A DNA stretch of 64,000 nucleotides from Clostridiales bacterium (GTDB lineage Bacteria > Bacillota > Clostridia > Acetivibrionales > RGIG10202): contig JAGCXC010000013.1 of the NCBI GenBank assembly GCA_017961515.1, positions 33,483 through 97,482 of the forward strand, given 5' to 3'. Made by a program: the position numbers and the translations under genes. Below, in pieces: positions 54,473 to 63,942 of the stretch. The notes under the pieces were generated by a model, which was given only the letters and a program-made list of their open reading frames with translations, was not told where the DNA came from and made no database searches. How positions within the stretch are numbered: the stretch's first letter is position 1; each line of letters starts with the position of its first letter.

Positions 54473-54961
54473 TCAACTAGTCTTATTAGCTAAATGGTGT
54501 TTAAACCATTCTTCTGAGTAGGGAACGAATTTAAATTTTTGAAAATAATATTTTTCTTTAAAGAAGGCTACGATATATGGGTTTTCATACGTTTTTTCTA
54601 AGGAATCCAAATATTCTTTTAATTTTTCAGGTAGTGAAGGGTTATCAAATTGCATCTCAAAAATCTTATCTGAAAATTCATTCCATACTTCCACAAAAAA
54701 TTTGCGAAGTTCAATATTGCTGGTTAGATCCTCTGATATAAAGTTTACAAGTTTATATAAATCCATATCAAATTTTTTAGTCCCAGATGTATATACTTCT
54801 TGAACGTTTTTAAGATCTAAAACTTCTTCCCCAGTTTCCGAATTCCTATTAAATACATATATATCAATAGTATGATTGTTTATTTTGGCTCTATAGAATG
54901 TTTTTACACAAAGATCATTCATTATAAAATATGTTTTTTCTGAAATTAATTCTTCTGGCAT
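54473..54961 (-). CDS. Hypothetical protein downstream of pseudokinase
   Basis: A 162-residue soluble protein of no recognised family. It looks mixed alpha/beta, with strands in the first half (YFIMNDLCVKTFYRAKINNHTIDIYVFN) and helices in the second (LPEKLKEYLDSLEKTYENPYIVAFF). I chose the start at 54961 (MPEELISEKT) because AAAGGAG is 9 bases upstream; the ATG at 54970 abuts the SD. It starts 14 bases after the pseudokinase gene stop, so the two form an operon and may act together. Confidence 0.7.
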   Translation of the reverse strand: MPEELISEKTYFIMNDLCVKTFYRAKINNHTIDIYVFNRNSETGEEVLDLKNVQEVYTSGTKKFDMDLYKLVNFISEDLTSNIELRKFFVEVWNEFSDKIFEMQFDNPSLPEKLKEYLDSLEKTYENPYIVAFFKEKYYFQKFKFVPYSEEWFKHHLANKTS

Positions 54962-54975
54962 AAAATTCATCTCCT

Positions 54976-56721
54976 TTAATCAAGAAATAAATATTTGTCA
55001 TACAATATTGGTGAAATTTTGGTTTTGTTGTTACCATCTATAGTGATCATATATAAACAACCGTTATCACTGAAGTTTTCGTAATAGATCCAATCATTTA
55101 AAATATTTATTCTTTTAGTATAATCATTGTTTAGCTTTTGTAAATTAAGTCCATTTATATTTATTTTATATAAATTATTATAATCTTTAACGTTAGAAAA
55201 ATATATATAATCTTTATATATGTTAAGAAAATTTGCTTCCACATTGCAAATTACACATTTCTCACCTCCATTTAGTTCCATACGATAAATTTTATTACAT
55301 TCTAGATTACTATAAAAAATTTGATTTTTATATATGTTAACAAATAAAGATGACGTAGAATTAAGTCGTATCTTGTTTTTGGTAGCTATATCAAATTTAT
55401 ATATATAATTATTATCGGATTCATTGACGTAATAAAGAGTGTCTTTGTACATGGAAATATATTTGCAACTATCTTTATTTATACACATATTATCTAACCC
55501 ATTAGGCTTTATCCTAAACAATTTACCATCATAAGAGGTGTAGTATAACCAATCCTTATAAAAAAGAAACCAAGTTGTTTCTTTATCCAACACAATTTTT
55601 TTAGAAGAGCCGTTAACATTAGTTTCATATATTTTGTCGTTATCGCTTCTGTTTATAAAATAAATTAAATCCTTATAATATATTAGATTATCTGCGTGAT
55701 CATCAAATAATTTTTTATAAATATTTTCTTTTTTATTGATTTTATAAATCTTTTGCCCATCACTTAAGTTGATTAAATAATTAGTATCATTCACAAGAAT
55801 AACTAAATTACCGTTAATGTTATTGCCTGAAGCTGTAACATTAGCAGAATTTTGTGAAGATATGAGAAAAAAATCAGGTTCATTAAAAGTTGCTAATAAA
55901 TCAAGAAAATCATTTTTCATATCTTTAGCAGATTGATATCTTTTACTCACATTAAATGAAATAGCTTTTAAAATTATTTTAGCTAATTGTCCCTCACATT
56001 GGGCAGGGTTTGGAACTTCTTCACTAGATAATCTTTTAAATAATGCAAGTTTAGAATCGTCATTAATATTTTTAGCAAATGGGAACATATTATTATTTAA
56101 AAGCTTATATAAAACAATTCCAAGTGAATATAGATCGGAACAGTTACTAAATTTTCCCGAATTAAAAATTTCAGGTGGTTGATAAAAATAATTTGATAAA
56201 TTTTCTGTTTTTACTAAAAGATTATCTCTATCTACAGATAAATCAAAATTTCCCAAGCAAAAATGCTTATTTGCATTAAAAAAGATTGAATCAGGGTTTA
56301 TATTTTTATGAATTATATTTTGCTCATGACATTTTTCGAGAGCGGTTAATATATCAATAGCAAGCATAATTACGTCTTTTTTTGTGATATTATTATTTTC
56401 AAGGAATTTTGGTAGAGTATAGGAATAGTCCATACGAATTAGTATGTCATACCCCATATTATCATATCTTTTTATAATAGAGTGATCTTTATATTGCAAT
56501 ATATTTTGATCAAGCGAAGACAGAGTATCTAGTTCGCTATTAATATTATCCAAATTACTTGGGGCAACAGATATAATTTTCAAAATAGATTCATATTTTT
56601 TATCTAAATTATTTTTAGATATTTTGTATACTGAACCTAATCGATCCTGACCTAATTTTTCTTCTAGTTGCCAATCGCCAAAAAAAGGTTCGTATAGCTT
56701 CAAGTAGTTCATTGTTTTCAC
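54976..56721 (-). CDS. Pseudokinase fused to a DUF5050-type beta-propeller
   Basis: A 581-residue protein. Residues about 15-275 form a Ser/Thr kinase-like domain (glycine loop LGQDRLGSVYK, Lys48 in SILKII, YQPPEIF, SDLYSLGIVLYKLL). The catalytic HRD is HKN at 138-140 and the metal-binding DFG is NFD at 158-160, so both key Asp residues are lost and activity is unlikely. Residues about 300-581 contain about six repeats of the DUF5050 type (IYKxNxxG...IYKDYIYFSN, LNDWIYYEN), probably a propeller. There is no membrane helix between the parts, unlike usual receptor kinases. Operonic with the small protein at 54473. Likely a binding or scaffold protein. Confidence 0.8.
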   Translation of the reverse strand: MKTMNYLKLYEPFFGDWQLEEKLGQDRLGSVYKISKNNLDKKYESILKIISVAPSNLDNINSELDTLSSLDQNILQYKDHSIIKRYDNMGYDILIRMDYSYTLPKFLENNNITKKDVIMLAIDILTALEKCHEQNIIHKNINPDSIFFNANKHFCLGNFDLSVDRDNLLVKTENLSNYFYQPPEIFNSGKFSNCSDLYSLGIVLYKLLNNNMFPFAKNINDDSKLALFKRLSSEEVPNPAQCEGQLAKIILKAISFNVSKRYQSAKDMKNDFLDLLATFNEPDFFLISSQNSANVTASGNNINGNLVILVNDTNYLINLSDGQKIYKINKKENIYKKLFDDHADNLIYYKDLIYFINRSDNDKIYETNVNGSSKKIVLDKETTWFLFYKDWLYYTSYDGKLFRIKPNGLDNMCINKDSCKYISMYKDTLYYVNESDNNYIYKFDIATKNKIRLNSTSSLFVNIYKNQIFYSNLECNKIYRMELNGGEKCVICNVEANFLNIYKDYIYFSNVKDYNNLYKININGLNLQKLNNDYTKRINILNDWIYYENFSDNGCLYMITIDGNNKTKISPILYDKYLFLD

Positions 56722-56908
56722 TCCTCTATAACAGAATAAAACAACTAAATATATTACTTATAATGTTGCTTTAGAACCCAATTTAGGATATCGACAAAAT
56801 AAAGTTTATTTTTACAGGATAATGTATACATTAAAGTATAGTGATTTTATTATCGAATATATATTAGTAGGCTAATCCTAAAAGATAATGGGAAGGAAGG
56901 TAAAGTGT

Positions 56909-59900
56909 ATGGGAATCCTTATAAAAAATAGGTACAAATTGATAAATACATTATCAGAAGGTTTAGTTAGTACTGTTTGGCTTGCTTCAGATAAGCAGAT
57001 TATAAGGAAGAAAGAAACAGAAGTTATAGTAAAAACTATTAAAAAGAGTGACATAACAGGAGACATAGATAGTATAATTTATTTTAAAAATATAGTAAAC
57101 ACATTATCTCAAAAGGATTTAAGGGTTGCTCCAAGGATTATAGACAAAGGAGAAATAGGGGACAAAATATTTATTGTAATGGAGAAGATTAGCGGAACAC
57201 CGTTGAATGAATATTTGACGGAGGCTATGTCTATTAATGAAAAAGTGGATTTATTTATTAACATAGCAAAGGCGCTAAATAAATTACATGACTTAGGTGT
57301 GGTACACAATAATATAAAGCCTAGCAACATACTAATAAAATCTGGTGCTAATGAGAATACGGATGTTAGTATGATAGGAATAGATTTGTCGTTTTTGTTA
57401 AAAGATGAAGTGATGGATAAGCTTTTAGAGCAAAATATAAATTATATATCACCTGAACAAATTGGGTTAATACAAAAAGATATAGACAAGAAAAGTGATA
57501 TGTATTTGATGGGTATAGTATTTTATGAAATGTTAACCAATCATTTGCCAATAGTAGGAGACGATATAAATGAATTGTTATATAATCAGATATCACGAAG
57601 ACCAGATAGTCCGTCAAAATATAATAATAAGATTGATGAGACATTGGAACAAATTATATTTAAATTACTAGAAAAAGATCCTCAAAGTCGTTATGGATCT
57701 ACTCAAGGGTTACTACATGATTTAGGGAAATACAAAAAAGGTAATAGAAACTTTAAGCTTGGCTTATTTGACGAGAATATAAACATAAAATATAACGTCA
57801 ATATGGTTGGAAGAGAAAAGGAGTTATCTTATATAGAAACTATATTTTCTAATTTAGAAAAATCGGAAGGGAAATTTGTAATAATAGAGGGTAATCAGGG
57901 AATAGGAAAGAGAAGATTATTAGATGAGTTTAAGAATTCGATTCATGGGAGAAGAGCGTTAGTAGTGGATAGTAAAGACACTCTTGTAGAAAAAAATGGT
58001 AAGTATTCGTTAATAAGAAATATTATATTTTTGATTGTAAAAGAAATAAAAACATATTCTAATGATGATCAAAACCAAATGGTTAATAAATTACGAAAAG
58101 AATTAGGTGAGTGGGGAGCATTATTAATTAATATAAGCCCTGAGCTAGAAGAAATTTTGTACAAATATTCGACAGTTACAAATTTAACAGGTGGAGAAAG
58201 GGTGCGAAAGGAATATCAGGCTTTAGATATATTTTTTAAGAGCATGGATATATTTGATAAAGCATTGATAATACTAGTTAATAAGATTGACGTAATAGAC
58301 AAAGAGAGTTTGGAATATTTAAAACATTTTGCAGGAGAAATATCAAAACATAAAATTATGATATTAGCAACATGTAAAAATAACATAAAAGACCTAAATA
58401 ATGTAGAAGTAATAAAGTTAAAACTTTTGGACTATAGCAATGTAAATGAGATGGTAAGCGAATTATTAAATTATGATAGCGATAAAACAGAAAAAATAAC
58501 AGACATTGTATATAGAAAAAGTAGCGGTAATCCGCGATATACACTGCAAGTGTTAAAGCAATTAGTTAGCCAAAATATTGTGAACAAAAAAGATGGAGAA
58601 TGGGTATACAATGAAAATAAGGTAAAAGAGACAGATATAGCAGATAGTTTTTTGGATGTTCAAATAAAAGAGATATTGGATATGTCGGATGATGAATTAT
58701 ATGTACTAACTGTTCTGGCCTGTATAGGCAAAGAAGTAGAGGTTGATGTATTAGAAGGCGTACTAGGTAGATCAAAAGAACAAACGTCTTTGATTCTTGA
58801 TAGGTTTTGTGAATCGAAACTTATAGAATTTAATGATTTTAAATATAGTTTTTTGAGTGAAAAGATACGCGAGAACTTAATAGCAAGAGTTAAAAAAGAT
58901 AATGAAAAATTACTACATAATAGAATAGCCAATAGTTTAGAAAAAAAATATGCTGACAATAAAGAGTATATATTAAATATATATGAGCATTTTAAAAAGG
59001 CTGACAATAAAGAAAAAATGGAGGAATACGCAAAAAAGGTAAAGGAACTTAACATATATAACCTAGATAGTAAACTTGCGTTAGAGTGTTTTGATGATAT
59101 ACTAAAAATTAAAAATGATCCAGAGTACAAAAAAATGGTTGCTAAAATACATTACATGTTAGGGGAATTGGATATAGCGGCACTTTTGTTCAAGGAGCTA
59201 TACAATGTGTCTGAAACAGAAAAAGACAAAATAGGATTGATAGTTAATCTTATAAATATTTACAATAAAAAGCAAGAGTATACCAAGAGCGAGAATTATA
59301 TCGAAATAGCACTAAATATTTTAAATATAAAAATTCCTAAAAACAGATTTATCATGTGGCTAGATTATATAAATGATTCAACAATGATTAAAGGAAGAGA
59401 AAAAGATAAGGAGAATATTGAAAACAAGATAGAACTTTATATAGCATTAGCTAGTTACTATAAAGGAAAAGACGATTTAAAAAGTAAGTATTTTGCGAAA
59501 AAACAATACAATCTAATGAAATGTTTGCAAGGTAATAAAAATATAGAGATAGAAGCGATAAATGCATTTCACGAATATTGTAGGAATAGTAGCACGAGAC
59601 TTTTAGATATAACTATAAATGAGAGAGACGAATTAAAACATAGATATCAGATTGCATATACATATAAATTGTATGGGGAATATTATGAAAAAAGGGGACA
59701 GTATAAAGAGGCTATCGATAAATATGTAAAGAGTGCCAATTTGTATAAATCTATCAATAATGATTTTTGTTATTATAAAATACAAAGCAAGATATTTGAT
59801 AATGATTATAATTTGAGTTTGTATAGAGACGCCATGGAAATAAATAAAGATTATAGTGAATTTGTTTCTAATAAATATGAACAATACAATATAAAAGCAT

Positions 59901-61552
59901 ACAGTAATTTCTTAAAAATATATATTGCTTATAATGATACTAAAAATATAGATGAATATAAGAGGAAAATACAAGATTTTTTAAGAGATAATGATAATAT
60001 TGATACTCCACTATACATATATGCACTAAAGGTATTAGGTATGATGGAATTGGAGAATGGCACAATAGTTGAGGCAATAGAGCGGTTTAAAAACATAATA
60101 CTTTTGAAAAATACTGATGCAAGTGTTTATTTATATTTAGTTGAAGCATACATAGAACAATTATTATCTAATGACAAATTTGTTTTGCTAGAGAAAAATG
60201 TTATTATAAGTGATATAAATAGACTGTTAAAAAGAGCCAGAAAATTGTGTAGTAGAGTTGAAAAGGGTAGGTACTATTATCAAAAGGCGAGATTTTATAG
60301 TTTTTTAGAAAAAAATACACGAGCAAATGAATATTATAATGCAAGTATAAGAGTGCTATATAAGTTTAATGATCAATATATGTTGGCCAGAGTATATACA
60401 GACTATGCAAAGTTTTTGAATGATAATGGAGATAAAGAAAGGTGCACTGAGAATTTAGAAAAAGCGTATATAATATTTTCTAAAATAGGAGCTCAAAAAT
60501 ACATTGACAAAATAAGAAAGCATTTTAATCTAATAATTAATGAGCAAGAGAAGATATCTATGGCAAAGAAGGTGAAATATGCAGCGCAGTTAGAGATTGT
60601 GCTAAAATTGAATCAGCACATAAGTTCAATGCTTAATATAAATGATTTATTGGACAAGGTGTTAAAAATAGCGATTGAGTATACTGGAGCGACAGGAGGT
60701 TGTATATTTACAATAGATAGAGGAACAAGATATTTGAAAAAAAGGTTGAGTTATTTTATATCAAATGAAGTATATTCAAAAGAAGTACTAAAGTTGGTAC
60801 AAGACAAAAAGAAGTCATTGCTAATTGCGAATGCATCTTGCGATGAAAGGTTTTTAAGTGATAGAGATGTTTTGATAAATGATATTAAATCAGTAATAGC
60901 AGTACCAATAAAATATGGAGACGATATAAAGGGAATTTGCTATTTAAGCAATAATTTAGCGGAAGGCGTGTTTGATGAAAGAGATTTGGAAATTTTAGAA
61001 TTATTAATGAGCCAGGCTGCCATATCTCTAGAGAACGCAGAACTGTACGAAATGGCAATTACAGATGGATTAACAGGTCTAATAACGCATAAACATTTTA
61101 AATATATAGCTACTCAAGAGTTAGAAAAAAGCATAAGGCACAAGAGAGATTTATCAATAGCAATGTTAGATATAGATCACTTTAAAAAATTTAATGATAC
61201 TTACGGACATCAAGCAGGAGATTATGTTTTGGCTGAAGTAGCGAGAATGACTAAAGAATTATTTAGATTAAGTGATAGCGTAGCACGGTACGGGGGAGAG
61301 GAATTTGTTATACTTATGCCGGACACAGATGAAGAAGGAGGTTTTATTGCTTGCGAGCGTTTAAGGAAAAAGATTGAGGAGAAAGTATTTTTGTTTGGGG
61401 AAGATTCTTTTAGTGTTACAGTGAGTATGGGGATTGCAGAACTTAAAAGTCCTGAACAAACAGTAGAAGAAATAATAAAAGCATCGGATTTGGCATTATA
61501 TAAATCAAAAGAAACTGGAAGAAATAAGGTTACAAAAGCAGAGCTTAGTTAA
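56909..61552 (+). CDS. Multidomain signalling protein: kinase-like, AAA, TPR, GAF and diguanylate cyclase
   Basis: A 1547-residue protein without a membrane segment. Order: Ser/Thr kinase-like domain (about 5-270), AAA-type ATPase (MVGREKELSYIETIF, then P-loop EGNQGIGKRRLL), a long TPR/helical region (about 650-1210), GAF (about 1230-1385) and C-terminal GGDEF cyclase. The kinase HRD is HNN (133-135) and DFG is GID (157-159), so it is probably inactive. The cyclase is intact: DIDHFKKFNDTYGHQAGD, GGEEF at 1462-1466, with an RxxD inhibitory site RLSD at 1453-1456. It should make cyclic di-GMP in response to ligands sensed by GAF or TPR. ATG 56909 sits 8 bases after GGAAGGAAGG; ATG 56888 precedes that SD. 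Confidence 0.85.
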   Translation: MGILIKNRYKLINTLSEGLVSTVWLASDKQIIRKKETEVIVKTIKKSDITGDIDSIIYFKNIVNTLSQKDLRVAPRIIDKGEIGDKIFIVMEKISGTPLNEYLTEAMSINEKVDLFINIAKALNKLHDLGVVHNNIKPSNILIKSGANENTDVSMIGIDLSFLLKDEVMDKLLEQNINYISPEQIGLIQKDIDKKSDMYLMGIVFYEMLTNHLPIVGDDINELLYNQISRRPDSPSKYNNKIDETLEQIIFKLLEKDPQSRYGSTQGLLHDLGKYKKGNRNFKLGLFDENINIKYNVNMVGREKELSYIETIFSNLEKSEGKFVIIEGNQGIGKRRLLDEFKNSIHGRRALVVDSKDTLVEKNGKYSLIRNIIFLIVKEIKTYSNDDQNQMVNKLRKELGEWGALLINISPELEEILYKYSTVTNLTGGERVRKEYQALDIFFKSMDIFDKALIILVNKIDVIDKESLEYLKHFAGEISKHKIMILATCKNNIKDLNNVEVIKLKLLDYSNVNEMVSELLNYDSDKTEKITDIVYRKSSGNPRYTLQVLKQLVSQNIVNKKDGEWVYNENKVKETDIADSFLDVQIKEILDMSDDELYVLTVLACIGKEVEVDVLEGVLGRSKEQTSLILDRFCESKLIEFNDFKYSFLSEKIRENLIARVKKDNEKLLHNRIANSLEKKYADNKEYILNIYEHFKKADNKEKMEEYAKKVKELNIYNLDSKLALECFDDILKIKNDPEYKKMVAKIHYMLGELDIAALLFKELYNVSETEKDKIGLIVNLINIYNKKQEYTKSENYIEIALNILNIKIPKNRFIMWLDYINDSTMIKGREKDKENIENKIELYIALASYYKGKDDLKSKYFAKKQYNLMKCLQGNKNIEIEAINAFHEYCRNSSTRLLDITINERDELKHRYQIAYTYKLYGEYYEKRGQYKEAIDKYVKSANLYKSINNDFCYYKIQSKIFDNDYNLSLYRDAMEINKDYSEFVSNKYEQYNIKAYSNFLKIYIAYNDTKNIDEYKRKIQDFLRDNDNIDTPLYIYALKVLGMMELENGTIVEAIERFKNIILLKNTDASVYLYLVEAYIEQLLSNDKFVLLEKNVIISDINRLLKRARKLCSRVEKGRYYYQKARFYSFLEKNTRANEYYNASIRVLYKFNDQYMLARVYTDYAKFLNDNGDKERCTENLEKAYIIFSKIGAQKYIDKIRKHFNLIINEQEKISMAKKVKYAAQLEIVLKLNQHISSMLNINDLLDKVLKIAIEYTGATGGCIFTIDRGTRYLKKRLSYFISNEVYSKEVLKLVQDKKKSLLIANASCDERFLSDRDVLINDIKSVIAVPIKYGDDIKGICYLSNNLAEGVFDERDLEILELLMSQAAISLENAELYEMAITDGLTGLITHKHFKYIATQELEKSIRHKRDLSIAMLDIDHFKKFNDTYGHQAGDYVLAEVARMTKELFRLSDSVARYGGEEFVILMPDTDEEGGFIACERLRKKIEEKVFLFGEDSFSVTVSMGIAELKSPEQTVEEIIKASDLALYKSKETGRNKVTKAELS

Positions 61553-61634
61553 CAATTTGTTTAGCAAAATACTAATTTAGGGAGAATATACAATATATTT
61601 TAAAAATAAAGGCAAAAATAATGCAATTTTAGTA

Positions 61635-61663
61635 TTGACTTACTAAAGAAAGAGTATTATACT
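61635..61663 (+). promoter_or_regulatory. Promoter of rnpB
   Basis: TTGACT at 61635-61640, 17-base spacer, TATACT at 61658-61663; the start would fall at about 61670, exactly where the RNase P RNA fold begins. Confidence 0.8.
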
Positions 61664-61669
61664 CTTTGA

Positions 61670-62020
61670 AGGAGTGAGTAAACGAGATGAACGCGGGCAC
61701 AAAACCGAAAGGTTGTGCGTGAGGAAAGTCCGGGCTCCATAGGGTAAGGGTGCCGGGTAACTCCCGGTGAAGGTAACTTTAAGGAAAGTGCAACAGAAAT
61801 ATACCGCATAAGAGATTATGTAAGGGTGGAATGGCGAGGTAAGAGCTCACCAGCAGTAGGGTAATCTACTGGCTATGTAAACCCCATCCGGAGCAACACC
61901 GTGGAGAAACGTAATAAAGCGACCCGCTTAGTTTCGAGGAGGTGGCTTGAGCTGTGCAGAGATGCACGGCCTAGATAGATGTTCATCAAGAACAGAACCC
62001 GGCTTAAAAGTTTACTCATT
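61670..62020 (+). ncRNA. rnpB: RNase P RNA, bacterial type A
   Basis: Catalytic RNA that matures tRNA 5' ends. Conserved elements in order: GAGGAAAGTCCGGGCTCC (P4 5' part), ACAGAAATATACCGC, AGGGTGGAATGGCGAGGTAA with CTCACCAGCAG, AACCCCATCCGGAGCAA and the 3' ACAGAACCCGGCTTA, which closes P4. GAGTAAAC near the 5' end pairs with GTTTACTC at 62010-62017 to form P1. P-loop arrangement indicates ancestral type A, not the Bacillus type B. A T run follows (CATTTTTCC), probably the terminator. Confidence 0.95.
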
Positions 62021-62111
62021 TTTCCATGAAAAAAATACGGTTAAGAAACCGAAAAGTGAAGTAATAATGTTGTGGGTTTGTTGATCTTAGAGAATTGGAG
62101 GAGAGATTTTA

Positions 62112-62177
62112 GTGAGTACAGATGTTTTATCAACGCAAAGGCCTGTTTCATTATTGAGGAGGGGTACTGATGTATAA
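62112..62177 (+). CDS. Possible 21-codon leader peptide
   Basis: GTG at 62112 preceded by GGAGGAGAG, reading STDVLSTQRPVSLLRRGTDV and ending at TAA 62175-62177, which overlaps the start of the nucleotidase gene at 62170. Its final codons contain that gene's SD (TTGAGGAGGGG). It could couple translation. No homology can be claimed, and it may be chance. Confidence 0.25.
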   Translation: MSTDVLSTQRPVSLLRRGTDV

Positions 62178-63867
62178 GAAAATATCTAAGCTTAAAGTAT
62201 TTTTTTTGATGTCCACGGTTATATTGTCGTTATTATCTTGTGGATCGTATGCAGCGAAGGAGAAAGAAATAGTTATTTTACACACAAATGATGTACATTC
62301 TAGAGCAAAGGATAATGGCTTAGAGATAGGGTATGCTAGATTTAGTACATATATAAAGAGTGTAAGGAACGAATTGAAGGTAGATCCTATAGTACTGGAC
62401 GCGGGGGACGCTTTTCATGGAAAAATAATATCGTACAGCAGTGAAGGCGAGAGTATAGTTAATGTAATGAACAGAGTGGGCTATACAGCGATGTGTCCAG
62501 GGAATCATGATTTTAATTATGGATCCAAGAGGTTAGTAGAGTTATCGCAGTTAGCAAAGTTTAACGTGCTGTCTGCGAACGTGGTAGATCTAGAAAAGAA
62601 ACATGTTTTTACACCGTACATAATAATAGAGAGAGAGGGTGTAAAGATAGGGATATTTGGTTTATGCACACCCGAGACTGCAACAAAGACAAATCCTAAG
62701 AATGTCCGAGATGTAGAATTTCAAGAATGCATAGAAGTATCAAAGCGAGTGGTGAACGAATTAAAGAGCAAGAAAGTAGATGCTATAATTTGTTTGGGTC
62801 ACATAGGATTAGATACCTCCAGCGTTATAACAAGTGATGTTATATGTTCGAGTGTAGACGGCATAGATTTGTTTGTAGATGGACACAGTCACACAAAATT
62901 AGAAAATGGGCTTAGAGTTAATAACACATACATAGTATCCACAGGTCAATATTTGAATAACATAGGACAAGTTAAGATGAGGTTTGGAAAAGGTAATAAG
63001 TTAGTAAATATAGAATGCGAGTTAATATCGAAGGAAGAAGTTTCTAAATTAGAAGAAGATCCGGAAATAGTAGATTTTATAAATGAGATTGAAAGAGAGC
63101 AATCTCATGAGTTGGGAGAGATTATAGCCCACACAGATATAAAATTAGATGGAGAGAGAAAGAGAGTAAGAACTAGTAGTACCAATATGAGTAAGATGTT
63201 GTCACAGGCGATATATGAGTTTACAAATGCGGATGTTGCCATATTAAATGGTGGAACGATAAGATCTAGCATAGATATAGGGGATATTACACGGATGGAT
63301 ATAATAAGTGTGTTGCCGTTTGATAATACATTGGTTACGAAAAAGATGACAGGTAGTCAGTTAAAGAAGGTATTAGAAGAGGGAGTAGGATATTATCCAG
63401 TGGAAAATGGAGGATTTCCTGATATAGCTGGTATGACATATAAATTCGATCCTAATAGACCTAAAGGAAGTCGAGTTATAAGCATAAAGAAAGATGGCGA
63501 AGACATAAAGATGAACAAGGAGTATATAGTTGCGTTGTCTGACTATTTGGACGAAGGTGGAGATAATTATCCATTTGCAGATATTCCGTTTATTGATGAG
63601 CATAAGCCTGTAAATGAAATATTTACAGAATATTTAAGAAATAATCCGGTTATTGGAGAGTCAAATGACATTATGGTAAATACGAAGATAATATTTACAC
63701 CAGTAGATATGCTAATATGGTATAGAGTCTCGGAAGGAGAGGGTTTGGAGAGTATTGCTAAAAAGTATGGTGTAGATGTGTATGATATTGCTAAAATGAA
63801 TGATTTGGATTTAAGAAATCCAAAGATTTGGAAAGGTCAGATTTTGTTTATACAAAAGGCTTCATAA
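62170..63867 (+). CDS. Secreted 5'-nucleotidase/metallophosphatase with LysM domain
   Basis: A 565-residue extracytoplasmic enzyme of the 5'-nucleotidase/UshA family, which releases nucleosides from nucleotides. N-terminal signal (VFFLMSTVILSLLSCGSYA); LLSC could be a lipobox or the cut may follow SYA. Metallophosphatase motifs: ILHTNDVHSRA, VLDAGDAFHG, PGNHDFNYGSKRL, GHSHTKL; C-terminal substrate domain: NGGTIRSSIDIG, SVLPFDNTLV and LSDYLDEGGDNYPF. The last 45 residues are a LysM domain (WYRVSEGEGLESIAKKYGVDVYDIAKMN), which binds peptidoglycan and keeps the enzyme on the wall. TTGAGGAGGGG precedes the ATG. In host-associated bacteria such enzymes salvage nucleosides or make adenosine. Confidence 0.9.
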   Translation: MYKKISKLKVFFLMSTVILSLLSCGSYAAKEKEIVILHTNDVHSRAKDNGLEIGYARFSTYIKSVRNELKVDPIVLDAGDAFHGKIISYSSEGESIVNVMNRVGYTAMCPGNHDFNYGSKRLVELSQLAKFNVLSANVVDLEKKHVFTPYIIIEREGVKIGIFGLCTPETATKTNPKNVRDVEFQECIEVSKRVVNELKSKKVDAIICLGHIGLDTSSVITSDVICSSVDGIDLFVDGHSHTKLENGLRVNNTYIVSTGQYLNNIGQVKMRFGKGNKLVNIECELISKEEVSKLEEDPEIVDFINEIEREQSHELGEIIAHTDIKLDGERKRVRTSSTNMSKMLSQAIYEFTNADVAILNGGTIRSSIDIGDITRMDIISVLPFDNTLVTKKMTGSQLKKVLEEGVGYYPVENGGFPDIAGMTYKFDPNRPKGSRVISIKKDGEDIKMNKEYIVALSDYLDEGGDNYPFADIPFIDEHKPVNEIFTEYLRNNPVIGESNDIMVNTKIIFTPVDMLIWYRVSEGEGLESIAKKYGVDVYDIAKMNDLDLRNPKIWKGQILFIQKAS

Positions 63868-63887
63868 AATAACTTTTATCTTTAACA

Positions 63888-63926
63888 AGGCGGAAACCCA
63901 CTGCCCTTGGGCGGTGGGAGGAGCCT
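63888..63926 (-). repeat. GC-rich hairpin, probable IS200/IS605 right-end or omega-RNA structure
   Basis: CCCACTGCCC and GGGCGGTGGG pair around TT, with an outer AGGC/GCCT stem. It lies 16 bases past a minus-strand stop codon and has no T run, so it is not a normal terminator. GGCTCCTCCCACCGCCC on the minus strand is like the structured 3' ends I associate with tnpB elements. Confidence 0.4.
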
Positions 63927-63942
63927 CGCAGATTAATAACAA

